A model generated the notes under the pieces. That model saw nothing but the letters and a program-made list of their open reading frames with translations, had not been told where the DNA came from and ran no database searches. The translations under genes and the position numbers were made by a program. From Congeria kusceri (lineage: Eukaryota > Mollusca > Bivalvia > Myida > Dreissenidae): a stretch of 64,000 nucleotides of DNA. How positions within the stretch are numbered: position 1 is the stretch's first letter; the number at the start of each line of letters is the position of its first letter. This document shows positions 20,825 through 31,600 of this stretch, in pieces. The DNA is taken from contig CM051033.1 of assembly GCA_027627225.1 (NCBI GenBank), positions 48,489,016-48,553,015 on the forward strand, written 5' to 3'.

Positions 20825-21163
20825 TCATTGGTTTGACCAATCGTATGTAGTACGCCTCTTTTGCTTTACGCACATACTTGTCTCGCTCAGCTCCAATAGA
20901 AATACAGTGTAGCGCTCTTTCACGTCGCACAAGTGCTTCCCAGATTCAATCAAATGATCGGTCGCTCGACACACATGTTGTTCTGTGCGAATGTGAGAGT
21001 TATGCGTATGAATGCGTCGCCTTAGATTAACAGTTTCTCCGATGTACTCACTGCTACATGTGTTGCACTTCAATACGTATATAACGTCTTTTGATTTACA
21101 AGTTAGACTTTCACCATATTCCACTATGCACTCAAAACCGCAGTTGAACTGAAATATTGTCAA
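20825..21163 (-). CDS. Freestanding GIY-YIG nuclease-like protein
   Basis: 112 residues, open throughout. The core VIYVLKCNTCSSEYIGET followed by LRRRI and a histidine gives the (V)IY...YIG motif, the catalytic arginine region and a CxxC inside the hairpin, as in eukaryotic GIY-YIG domains of Penelope-like elements and in orphan proteins of invertebrates. No reverse transcriptase or zinc-finger partner is adjacent, so it is not part of a visible retroelement. It could serve viral DNA processing, or be a remnant of a homing-type element. Confidence 0.6.
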   Translation of the reverse strand: MTIFQFNCGFECIVEYGESLTCKSKDVIYVLKCNTCSSEYIGETVNLRRRIHTHNSHIRTEQHVCRATDHLIESGKHLCDVKERYTVFLLELSETSMCVKQKRRTTYDWSNQ

Positions 21164-21185
21164 TTGTAAGTAAAATGTTTTTATC

Positions 21186-21440
21186 CCATTTTATTCGGAA
21201 TACGGTTTCATTCGTATTTCCCCGGTCACAGGATAAGCCAAAACATACATAAAAGCAAACAAATCATTCTATAATCAAGTAGCGAAAACTAGATCAATTG
21301 ACATCGTGGGATGTATTTCCTTTTGTAAAATCACAACAATACTAACAGTGTAAAAATTAGGCTGATCCTAAAGTCGAATGTCAACTGCTACGAGACTTTG
21401 CTTACGCTTAGTCCAGGGCTATTGACTGCCGACTGAAATG
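21186..21440 (+). mobile_element. Internally deleted Fanzor element, copy 1 (255 bp)
   Basis: The left ~130 bp and right ~130 bp match the Fanzor element at 6,042-7,688, with the whole nuclease gene deleted. The junction joins GGGATG (source about 6,174) to TATTTCC (source about 7,557). The end GACTGAAATG is present; the left end is slightly diverged (CCATTTTATTCGG). Confidence 0.75.
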
Positions 21441-21448
21441 TGTTATAC

Positions 21449-21652
21449 AAATTTAGTCGAAATACGGTTTCGTTCGCATTTCCCCGGTCACAAAATAAGC
21501 GAAAAATATATAAAAGCAAACAAATCATTCTACAAGCATGAAGCGCTAACTAGATCAATTGACATTGTGGGATGTTTTTCCTTCTCTTTTAAAATCACAT
21601 CAATAGTAACAGTGTAAAAATAAGGTTGATCTATCCTAAAGTCGAATTTCAG
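21449..21652 (+). mobile_element. Internally deleted Fanzor element, copy 2, right end worn
   Basis: Starts about eight bases after copy 1 and has the same internal deletion junction (GGGATGTTTTTCC). The left end reads ATTTAGTCGAAATACGG. The right end is truncated or strongly diverged where it meets the minus-strand coding frame at about 21,650. Confidence 0.65.
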
Positions 21653-21948
21653 TTGCTAGACTTTGATATACAAACGTGAAGATCAGCTTGCACGCTGAAA
21701 ACGATTCCTTGCTCGTCCAAACCAAACGTAATATCGAAACTCGAACATGTAAGAAGATTCAAATGCTTGAGATGTAGAGTCTTAGTAGCATTTGCGAAAC
21801 AAAACTCAACTGTCAAATCCAATGTGAAAATGTTTTTGTCTTCGACATAGTCAAACACGGTCTCGAATATACTTTCCAGCACTTCTTGCTCATTCAAAGA
21901 AGCGCTGATATCTTTGCGTATGTGTACTGAAAATTCTTTCGTGTCAGT
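21649..21948 (-). pseudogene. Partial island gene between Fanzor derivative and LINE
   Basis: The frame is open from the LINE junction (about 21,948) to a stop at 21,649, with no ATG. It looks beta-rich and soluble (FTLDLTVEFCFANATKTL). The N-terminus appears cut by the LINE insertion and the C-terminus meets the Fanzor derivative. Function unknown. Confidence 0.35.
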
Positions 21949-23235
21949 ATTATTATTATTATTATTATTATACCAAATTTATATAGCACTCTTTTCATAT
22001 ATAAAATACTTTCAAAAGTGCTTTACAAGTATATAAAAAAACAATATATACACATCTAAAAGGAACAATATATGTATCAACATTGAAATATAAAGTGTTA
22101 AAAGATAAAACAAAAATAAAATTTAATTTAAAGAAAAGGAAAAAAAAAGACATATTATTATCATGAGGACTAAAGCTAAAATTCATGTGCCTTATACAAT
22201 CAAATAAAAGAGGGAAACAAACTGTCACAATAAGATATTACACAGGTAATCTTCCATTTTAAAATAAACATCAGGAACAATATATCTTTAAAAAGAAATG
22301 GGTTTTCAGAGATCTTTTAAAAGCGTCAAGAGTATCGGAGTTCCGGATTCCCATTGGAAGCGCATTCCACAACTTAGAAGCTGTTGTTGCAAAGCTACGG
22401 TCACCGTATGCGACTGTACGGGAATTTGGAACCACGAGAGTCAGAAAGTCACTTTGAGAGCGTAAGACACACTGCGGTAAATACACCTTTAACATGTCTT
22501 TGACATAGCATGGAGACTGGTCATTTAAGGCTTTATAAGTGTTCGTCAGTATTTTAAATTCAATCCGGTGTTGTACTGGGAGCCAGTGAAGCTCCTTTAA
22601 CACAGGTGTAATGTGGTAGAAACGAGAAGTCCTCGTGATGATACGCGCTGCAGTATTTTGGTCCGTTTGTAGTTTGTTTAATGTTGTCTTAGGTAGACCA
22701 CTAAGCAAGGTATTACAGTAGTGAAGTCTGGATGTTACAAGGGAATTAACAAGAGTTTTGGTTGCATTGGTTGTAAGATATTCTCTTATATGACGTATTT
22801 GTCGCAACTGGGCATAACAAGACCTGCACACAGAATTCACATGTTGTTCCATGTACATCTTGGAATCGAGAAAGGCCCACAGATTTCGAACGCATGAAGA
22901 TGATTTTATCTCCGAATCTCCCACTTTAATAGTCACTTCCGATATATGCTCCGCATTGCGCTTTGAGCTGAAGTTCCGTTTTGTCTGCATTAAGTGTTAG
23001 CATATTGTGGTGCATCCAGGAGACAATATCATTGAGACAGGCTTCTACGCGCTGTATAACTTCAACTTGTGAAATAACATCTACAGGTTCAAATGATAGG
23101 TATAGCTGGGAATTGTCCGCATAGAAATGATGGTTTAGTTCATGGTTTCTACAGATTGCTCCTACTGGTTTGGTGTACATGATATAGCTTTTAGGCCCTA
23201 ACACCGATCCCTGCGGTACACTGTATTTCTTGTGG
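21949..23235 (-). mobile_element. 5'-truncated CR1/L2-type LINE
   Basis: On the minus strand, frames at 23,204-22,926 and 22,990-22,271 carry the reverse transcriptase motifs VPQGSVLGP and FYADNSQLY, then the usual C-terminal helices (LKELHWLPVQHRIEFKI, LWNALP). The catalytic YADD reads YADN, and a frameshift near 22,960 separates the frames. The 3' end has the typical AAGTGCTTTT palindrome-like tail and ends in (TAA)n at 21,950-21,971. It has inserted between two island genes after they arrived. Confidence 0.85.
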
Positions 23236-23244
23236 ATTAGAAAG

Positions 23245-24520
23245 CATTGCTCTCGCTATGAAACCAAATGCAATCACCACAAGCAAAATAAATCCACCAA
23301 CGCTAACAGCGACAGTCTCCCAATATGTTAGTTGCTGTTGCTAAATACCACCTCGCAAAGCATCAGTCGGTTTGTGCACTTTTCTTCTGAAATGGTCTTA
23401 GCTCGCATATCAACGTACGTGCATTTCGGTTCGCGGTTCGTTTCTTCGTTTTCCAATCTCACAGTAAAGTGGTCACTTGTTGCACGACTGTCTTCTATGT
23501 TTTTGATTCTGTCATATTTTGCGCAGAGATCTGAATGATGCTAACTAAATACGATACTACGTTATCATCTAAATTGTGAACGCTAGCAATGTTTGAAGGT
23601 GAACAGTGTGTATCAATCCGAAAGCATTTGCCATCGCTCGCCTCGACCGCACCTATATCGCAATATGTAAACTCAGGCCATGGTATCGGTGGTACGAGTT
23701 TGAAATTGCCTTCTGTCGCTATTAACGCTGCGTTTGTTTGCATATCGCATTCCGCCACCTGGTATTTTCTCTTGAATAACGACATGCATTTGCTCCCAAC
23801 AGTTTCACCAGCTTTGGTGCTGTACACGATGAGTTGATATGATGAGGCCTTTTTCGAGAGAATAACTTCGTTTCTCACTTGTTTTAACATTTGAGTGTGT
23901 AACTCATTTGATGTATCTGAGCGTTCGTCGATAATCAAAACCATATAGTTTTTAAATTGATAAGGATGCGTGGCTGTATAAACCATAAATTTTGAATCCA
24001 AATTGATGAAATAGCACCGATCGATGTGCACTTTACCGATAGTAGTAGAATGATTGCATGTAAGGCAGTAGCAATTTTGAACTCCGTAAGTAGATATTTC
24101 TGACACAACACTCTCGTTGCGAGCGATTTTGTTTTTATGTATGTTTAGTTTATTTTGTATAGCGTTCAATTGTTGGACAGTAATTGTATCGTTTTGAATC
24201 GGTAGTGTAGCGTTCAATTGTTGGACAGCAATTGTATCGTTTTGAATCGGTAGATCATCGTTTGTTTTATTCACCTTGACTCTAAGATGCGACAGATCGA
24301 AAACTGGAACATTGTTGTCTGACTCCTTTCTTTCTAAATCCTCTTGTCTCTCTAAGTCATCGTCAGGATAATCTTCGCTTTCCAAGGTATTTAACTTATT
24401 TGTTAGGCCTTCTATTTCACGAGTTACTTGTTCAATAGTGTCTCGTATGATTATGTGTCTGTGAGGGTTCATTTTAATATCGACTTTTTTGGTGTGTTTA
24501 TATAGTTCCAAGTGCGACAT
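23245..24520 (-). pseudogene. Glycoprotein B paralogue, frameshifted near the C-terminus
   Basis: Main frame 24,520-23,495. An N-terminal charged helical part contains a 17-residue unit duplicated in tandem (LPIQNDTI, then VQQLNA). The ectodomain repeats glycoprotein B's cysteine cluster (YGVQNCYCLTC) and TIGK. A membrane span (SVGGFILLVVIAFGFIA) lies in another frame near 23,260-23,320, so a frameshift close to 23,500 detaches the anchor. The LINE starts about 10 bp beyond. The N-terminal region is unlike that of the plus-strand gene. Confidence 0.55.
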
Positions 24521-24588
24521 TTTTTTCTTAATCAGTGCCTCTTTGATGGTTGTAAAAGAGTTATGTAGTATCCAGACTCGTTGTCCGC

Positions 24589-25232
24589 CTACTTTGCTTC
24601 ACACCATGTACCTAACGATGAGCACAAGTTATTGTTAAATCTAATGATGGCCTGACCATCTATACCATTTGCACAAATGTCACTCCCATCATATGTCAAT
24701 GAAACATTATACGTTAACAATGGTATCCACGCGTACGTTGAAATGTCAGTATACAACGATTTCACAAGTTCGCTAATTGTAGAGTATGTTTTCGGTTCAA
24801 TTATCAAACGCACCACTAGACTGGTTTTTCGTATGTAAAAAATGTGCTATTCGCTTTAAGACCGTAAACTACGCCATACTCCGGTCTCGAATACGCCTCT
24901 CTCTTATTCGGGCATCTAGATAAGCCGATGGATTTACATCGTGCTTCTAACTCCTGTGCCTCGAAACCCAACACTGGTTTGTTTATCCATGTGTTAAATA
25001 TGCGCAAATTGAGTTAAACGTCATCATAGAATAACAGATAATCATAGGTTACGTTCACCAAAACGTAGAAAGAGCCGTTGGTAACATCGATCGATCTGCT
25101 GTGTAACGGCTTAAAACATTGCGAGTCATAAAAGATCGGATTAATAGCACCTAATGCATTTGTTTGTACCGCTAAAGCGAGAAACAGGGCAACGATATAC
25201 ATAAAGGCATACATGAAGAATGTTTGATGCAT
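24589..25232 (-). pseudogene. Glycoprotein A paralogue, in-frame stop and frameshift
   Basis: Starts at ATG 25,232 with a signal peptide (FMYIVALFLALAVQTNA), about 20 bp after a TATATA element. Like glycoprotein A it has an early Cys-Phe pair and NGSF. A TAA at 25,014-25,016 is followed in the same frame by 24,816-25,007, and then a frame change leads to 24,589. Further cysteines and N-glycosylation sites follow. The gene order A then B is the same as in the plus-strand pair, in mirror orientation. Confidence 0.5.
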
Positions 25233-25416
25233 TTGTCAATCGAATAGAAATGGTTCATATATAAGTATTTATCGTTTGCAAAATGAATAATCTAACTATA
25301 CAGTGTTATGTCAACGAACCAGGCTGCCGCGAACACTACACAAGTCCCCCATACGGTTGAATTGGAGAGGTTGTGAAGCATGATACAATATTATCATCTT
25401 TCTTGCAGTTATCGAC

Positions 25417-25971
25417 ATGGATAGCAGCAAACAAAGCATACCATCGTGTTTGTCAAATGATATTAATCATATGGACGTAGATACTAGACAACTTATTTTG
25501 CAGCAGATCAACACCTACGCAAGACGCAAGGCTGCGATGGAACCAACGAAAACGATAATGGCTATTTTCGATGAAATAGTTGAATTGGTTGTTGGTAACA
25601 CCAATATAGCCAAAATCAAGATTCAGCACGCACTCATCGATTTTTGTACCTCAAGAAATACTTTCTCGGTTTGGTCTTTCCTGATCACTGATTGTACGAA
25701 ACATACTCTGAAAGTTCTAGCTACGAAAGCGAATCGGTGCAGATTTGACTTATTCTTTAGTTTCACGCACAATGAAAGCTGGATCGTTGGTGCAATAGAT
25801 TTCCATGGTGTTGAGAAGCCAACGGATGTTGTCAAAGCAGTACTTCACACTGAACATGTTGCTGAAAAGTACAGCTCAAAAGCGCTGAATCGATATAATC
25901 ATCGTATTGCTATGACTGGAATTGCATCGAATCGTGTATGCTACTGCGTAAATAAAATATTTGCACTATAA
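25417..25971 (+). CDS. Unrecognised 184-residue helical protein
   Basis: Intact from ATG 25,417. Divergent from the glycoprotein A paralogue, with a 184-bp shared promoter region. Alpha-helical and soluble, ending CYCVNKIFAL; the stop lies next to ATAAAATA that may serve for polyadenylation. The segment TFSVWSFLITDCTKHTL has a faint BH1-like look, too weak to call a second Bcl-2 protein. Confidence 0.45.
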   Translation: MDSSKQSIPSCLSNDINHMDVDTRQLILQQINTYARRKAAMEPTKTIMAIFDEIVELVVGNTNIAKIKIQHALIDFCTSRNTFSVWSFLITDCTKHTLKVLATKANRCRFDLFFSFTHNESWIVGAIDFHGVEKPTDVVKAVLHTEHVAEKYSSKALNRYNHRIAMTGIASNRVCYCVNKIFAL

Positions 25972-26047
25972 CTGGTTTACTTTTTTGTTGTCTATACAAA
26001 CAACTCAGAAAACAAACAACACACCGACACGTTTCAATTGGTTTATT

Positions 26048-26305
26048 ATGACAGCAAATCAAACACAAAAGGGCACACATGATACAACTGTCGAAGCCGA
26101 AGTTTCACATCTCCTTTTCCAATGTCCCAGAGGTGTGTATGGCAAAACACGCATCGAATGCAATCAAACAAATTGTCTAGCCATTGTTTTTGAAGAATTT
26201 TGGTTCGTTTGTTTCGAATACTCTACAATAATCACTACAATAATCGTCATAGTCATCTTCATCGATTTGGTCATGTTTTGTTTAAAAACATTTAATCGGT
26301 TTTAG
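26048..26305 (+). CDS. Small C-terminally anchored membrane protein
   Basis: 85 residues from the ATG at 26,048. A polar N-terminal half with four cysteines is followed by a strong membrane span (TIITTIIVIVIFIDLVMF) close to the end. Virus-like in size and layout. Function unknown. Confidence 0.4.
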   Translation: MTANQTQKGTHDTTVEAEVSHLLFQCPRGVYGKTRIECNQTNCLAIVFEEFWFVCFEYSTIITTIIVIVIFIDLVMFCLKTFNRF

Positions 26306-26344
26306 TGTAGTAAAACATCTGCAGATAGCGCATCGATTATTGTC

Positions 26345-26530
26345 ATGAATTTCGCTATTTTCACTACAGTCAATCTGACCTATGGAGTTGAAATACAACA
26401 CAAACGTTTTTTTTGTGCATTTCCAACGTATAACAGTACAGCTTTCCCATTGCGACTGAACGGTTTAACGCTGAATGAGACAGCATATATCCTGAAATGG
26501 CTGAAAAACGTAATAATTTACCCGATATAA
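26345..26530 (+). CDS. Small possible secreted or truncated protein
   Basis: 61 residues from ATG 26,345 with three N-glycosylation sites (NLT, NST, NET), which is dense for its length. It has no clear signal peptide or anchor. It could be a fragment of a larger glycoprotein and is the last island-like frame. Confidence 0.3.
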   Translation: MNFAIFTTVNLTYGVEIQHKRFFCAFPTYNSTAFPLRLNGLTLNETAYILKWLKNVIIYPI

Positions 26531-28694
26531 AATCGACACCTGGCAATTAGCGGGGGGACTTTTTCAAAACACTGCCCCCCTGTTTTCTGAACACTAAAAT
26601 TTTGCTAGGCATATAATATAGCGCCGAACCCATGGAAAAAACATGCACAATAAAAGAGTGGCTGTGGTGCTAGTGAGCTTTTTAATAAAATAGAACCGGT
26701 AACTATTCTTAGAAAACGAAAACCTAGATTTTGTATCAAAAACACAATTTTGCATTAGATCAGATGTTAGAAGACAACATTGTTACGCCGTATTCAGCTT
26801 ACGCTTGAGGTGTAAACGTTGACTATAAAACCGTACACAGCTTCCACAGAATATAGCTCACCGTGAGCTATATTATTCAGTGTGCTGCATATCGCCGTAT
26901 ATAGGGCCAGACTGAAAGATGATGATGATAATGTCGTCATCTTCATCAATACAATGTTACGAATGCATGTAGTTGTGTTGTTGCTGTTGCTGCTGTTGTA
27001 ATTGGTGTAGTAGCACTGGTAGTGGTGGTGTGTATGTATGTCTGACTGTCTGTGTGTCCGTCCGTCCGCCGTTCTGTCTGTTCGTTTGTCTGTCAATCCA
27101 AGCAATTGTATTATATAACCGTAGATTAAACTTCTTCGGGTGGTTTCAGTCATAAAAGTATGACCGCGTTTGTCGCAAGGGCATGACTGATTTATTTTCA
27201 GTAACACGAACACCGCCACAGCAGGCTGGAAGCGCAACTGTTATATGTGCTGTTTGTTGAAACGGGCAAGGTTTACTTTCATATGACGTTTACTACCAAT
27301 TCTAATAAAATAATTGAAACAGGGAATTACAAATCGCTACATGTTTTGTTGTGAGTAATGTCAAATATTATAAGAATGCAAAGTTAAAGATTTTTGACAT
27401 TCTGTTGCCGTGAAGAAAGTAGAGGCCCGAACTGTATGTCCCATGGCAAAAACTTCTTTTCAATTATCATTGTCCGACGTATTTGTATTGGATATGCTAA
27501 TAAGATGTTATTATACGAATTGTATCGAATATAGACACCATGGACACAAATGATTAATACTGAAGTTTTATTGACATCAATTGGTGTACTCAATATGACA
27601 TATTTGAACACAAAAATCAGCTTTTCCGGTTAAAGGGACTTGTTCTTAGATTTTCGTATGTTTGAAAAATGGTCTTAACTGCAAACCATAAAGCAGTTGG
27701 ACGAACTAAACACAACTTTAATTTTTGTATAATAAAAGCACATACACTATTTTCCTTATGATCAAAGAAATAGTGTAGTAAAATGATTTAATTATTTTCT
27801 AGATATATAATACATTTTAATATTAAGTGAGTGGGACAATATATTAAGCTATCTGTAAGCTTAAATGAACAAAAATAAAACAATTTACATCGATAATAAA
27901 TCTTACTCAGCAATACACATTTACAAATATGCTTTACACATACAATCTACACTGGAACTAAATCGTCATAAAATCAGCACAATACAATACAATACAAATC
28001 CCAAAACATTCGCCAAACCATGCCTTGTTTATTCTTTATTTATTTCTTACGATTATACAGTTAGTATTGTCGTATTTCAAACAACAACACATTCAACAGT
28101 TGACAAAACGCATTAATTAACTAAAATTTTAAATACACAACCACAGACAAAATCACAGTTAATATTTTAGTTTATGCTTCTTAGGTCAGTGTTATGTCCT
28201 TCTCTATCTCATGTAATTGTTCTAACATTTTATTAGTATTTTATATGCTTTTATATGCTTGGATAATCGTTTTAAAGCCTAAAGAACATGCAACGTGCAA
28301 TTATTTCTTTAAAACAGTTTCACAGACTAAATGTATCCGTCACATCATGTCAATTCACAATGTTATCACAATGATACAATAGGCCTTAGATCCACAAGTG
28401 ACGCCAATCATGATACATGTACAGAGCGCATTTGTATCAGCAAATGTTACATGTATTGTTTTCCAAACTTTTACTTGGTCCGATCACCTTGTTTCCATCT
28501 AAAAAGTAAAAATAGTTTCAACATGGAATAATATGTTTAAAACATACAATTGCAAATCACTCCTAATAACACGTTGATAATAATACATCGCTGAACTGCT
28601 AGACGCTACTTTAACTCTAATTGATATTTTGGTCTTGTGTCGTGAGTACCAATGCAATCGATTTTATTATATAAGGGAACGTATGTAAAGTTTA
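26531..28694. other. Intergenic: microsatellites, palindrome, no gene seen
   Basis: Right edge of the virus-like island. It holds a G6...C6 hairpin-capable stretch at 26,552-26,580, a 25-bp palindrome centred near 26,863 (AATATAGCTCAC and its complement), and CTG- and TGTC-type simple repeats at 26,970-27,100. No supported coding frame. Confidence 0.5.
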
Positions 28695-31600
28695 TCACAT
28701 TAACCAACAGCTACCTCGATCGAGACACGCCTCGACTGCATCACCGCAAACAGGGCACGAAGGCAGATTGGGGGCGCATGCGGCACAAACAGCAAGATGA
28801 CTACACGGGTGGAGTTTGATGTCGGCAATTTTCTTCATACAGCGTACACACCGTGGCGGAGTTCTTGAAAATACTTTAAGAAACAGGTTGGTTTCTTGTC
28901 TAGGTTGAGGAACTCCAACATTCGGACTAACTCGGCGATTATTGGTGGCTCTGAAGATGAATCTCAATAGTGTACACTACTGTAAGATCATTTTATTTCG
29001 CGGTGTCTATATTTCGCGCATTCTTGAAACACGGTATATTTATGTGGTCTTAAATTCACGCATTTTCTAATAATCGTGCGAAATGAAAATTTACGCGATG
29101 TCTCAAATTCGCACACTGTTTGGACCGAAAAAACGCAACAATTAGACCATCGCGAAATACAAAAATGCAAAAATTCAAAAAAACTATTAAGCTGTGTTTA
29201 TAACACATGTACTTCAAGACTTGTATGTTTGAATGTGTAATGCTATTTCATAACTGGTGTACGGAATCGTAATTTGCATATTAAACACACATTGTAAGCC
29301 TGTAGTGGGCAAAGTAGGTTGGACCATGAGGGATATAATGATGTAATAATGTAGCATAGGATATGTTTAAACGAACAGTACTAACATATTTGTAAGTGAC
29401 AAGTGTATGTTACGAAGTGCCTGTTTATGCGCAAATTTCATGATTTTGAGGATTTGATTTGTAAACAAATAAACCTACTGAAGTTCCCAACATGTTTGTA
29501 GGACATCTCTCATATGATCATGTCTGCAGATCTGTAAAGGCAGGAGACCAGCTGCATTCGCGATCTGAATACTAGCGCCATGGTTTACAAGAAGACAGCC
29601 CAGCTCAGTACGTTCTTTAATTTCCTTGGTATGCTTGTTCCGTCCTCTAAGAAGCATGTGCACCTGTTAGAAAGAGAATCCACTGATGTACTGCTGTTAA
29701 GCGTACTGTGTTATACGTGACGCGCTTATTATTTATGTAAATATGTCATATTAGTGAAATTTGTGTCTAGATGTCATGAAACGACTGCAATTTTACGTCA
29801 CCATGGAAGCGCCTGCTGTTCTCATTTGCGACACACAGAGATGTAGTGGTGTATTTCCTTCAGTATCTTGTGCGTTTACGCCCGTTCCTTAAACCAGAAA
29901 AAGCAAGAGGAAGGTAACGAGATATGTTTGTGTCTTTCCCAGCTCTTCATTTTGCGGGATCAATGTTTTAAAAATTTTGGTAGAATTTGTAAATTAATAG
30001 ATAACACGTTAGATAGTACCCACATTGAGGGTATGATGTACAAGTGACGAGCATTCATTTTCTATTTTGGGAAAACTCTTAGGTAAGTATATATAACTGT
30101 GGTCATATGTTCAGTTTTCAGAGATGCTGTTGGTTCCAATTTATTAAGTGAGGTGCTTGTTTTGTGATAATTGTATTGAGTAGTGTTTGTGGTATTCGCA
30201 ATTGGCCAAAAATACAGAACCATTTTATGACAATAAAGGTTTCTCTTATGCCGATGAAGCCGGAGTATAACATATTTTATATTAATATACATGACTTTTA
30301 ACAATAGCAACAATGTGCGGCCAAATACAGTAAGTTAATATTGATGTGCGAATAAAAAAATAATTTCAGTAGTATATATGAAGTGTGTTTAAGACGTTTT
30401 TACTCACATAATGCAGTCAGCTGCGTGCAATAATTAAGCAAGCCACATCAATTAACAGACAAATCTTGTATACTATTTACCTGCTTCTATAAGTAGCTTC
30501 GAGCTTTTTATGTACCCTTCCTTACAGGAAAGATGCAAAGGGACGAAATTTTGTTTACTGCGCTTGTTTATTTCAGCATGGTTCTGAAAGATAAATAGGA
30601 TTAAAATAAATGCTAAACACAAACATAAACATATGACGAACAGAGAGGTATAAAACGGATGACAAAGAGCAACAAATCACCAAGTATCCAATATAAACAA
30701 ACATGTTGACTATCAACCACCACTACTATTTGTTTATTTGTTATGCCACAACTCCAACAACAATCAGTTCATCTGTTACTGCGCCGTAGATAAGTAATAT
30801 TAAAACTGATGCTAACCTTTATTAAGACCTCTATAACATCAGCAGCATCGTTAACTGCAGCAACATGTAAAGCAGAAAATCCATCAATAGGCTTGTGGGA
30901 ATCGGCTAGGTCGGGGGATCTTTCCAGTATGGCTTTTACGATTCTGTAAATTATAAATGTAACAAATGTTAAATCTAGGCTGTGGACACATTTGTTCATT
31001 GTATATTAACCAACAAAATGTGTAATGCAGCTATATCCCAACACCGAGTTACATCAATAAAGTCAATACACAACGTAGGCTATTCAAACTTATGAAACAT
31101 TCCTACATAGGCCAGTATGCCCACAATGCACCCATTCGATGATAATTTATTATACGATAGTATTATATGTAGTTATTTAGTATTTTATACAGTAATACGC
31201 AATACAAACTTACTGTACATTTCCTCTCATTGCCGCTAGAGAAAGAGCAGTGTGGCCTATCTTGTTTTGAATGTCTAACTGAATATCAGGGTCTGATATA
31301 AGGACTAAAGCTCCTTCAGTGTTTTGTGCCATGACAGCAAGATGCAAAGGTGTATCACCGCGACTGTCTTCCTACAGGATCGTAACAGTCTGCCATTAGA
31401 CGTATGCAAACAAGTAGTACGCCTGAATTCCTAAAATACATTGTCGTCTTGGTACCTATTTTCGAACCGAACCTATGTTCAAGCATATTGTTCATTGCGG
31501 TGTTATAAGTGTTATAAGACGTATGTCGTCATAAGATTATGCGAATCGGTGCTGTGGTAACAGTCCGTGCACTCACCACAAGATAATCAGTACGATGTGT

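Noticed and set aside
20825..21163. Penelope-like retroelement
   Set aside because: The GIY-YIG frame is complete on its own, and no reverse transcriptase of that type lies nearby; the LINE at 21.9-23.2 kb is CR1/L2-like and separate.
8891..25232. Programmed stop-codon readthrough or an altered genetic code
   Set aside because: The interrupting codons include TAA, TAG and TGA and occur with frameshifts at unrelated places; decay explains all of them.
25417..25971. Second Bcl-2-like gene
   Set aside because: Only one helix has a faint BH1 look and there is no BH2 tryptophan in the right place.
28695..28967. Viral origin for the MIB-like RING exon
   Set aside because: It joins in phase to upstream ankyrin exons with consensus splice sites and is part of an 18-exon host gene.
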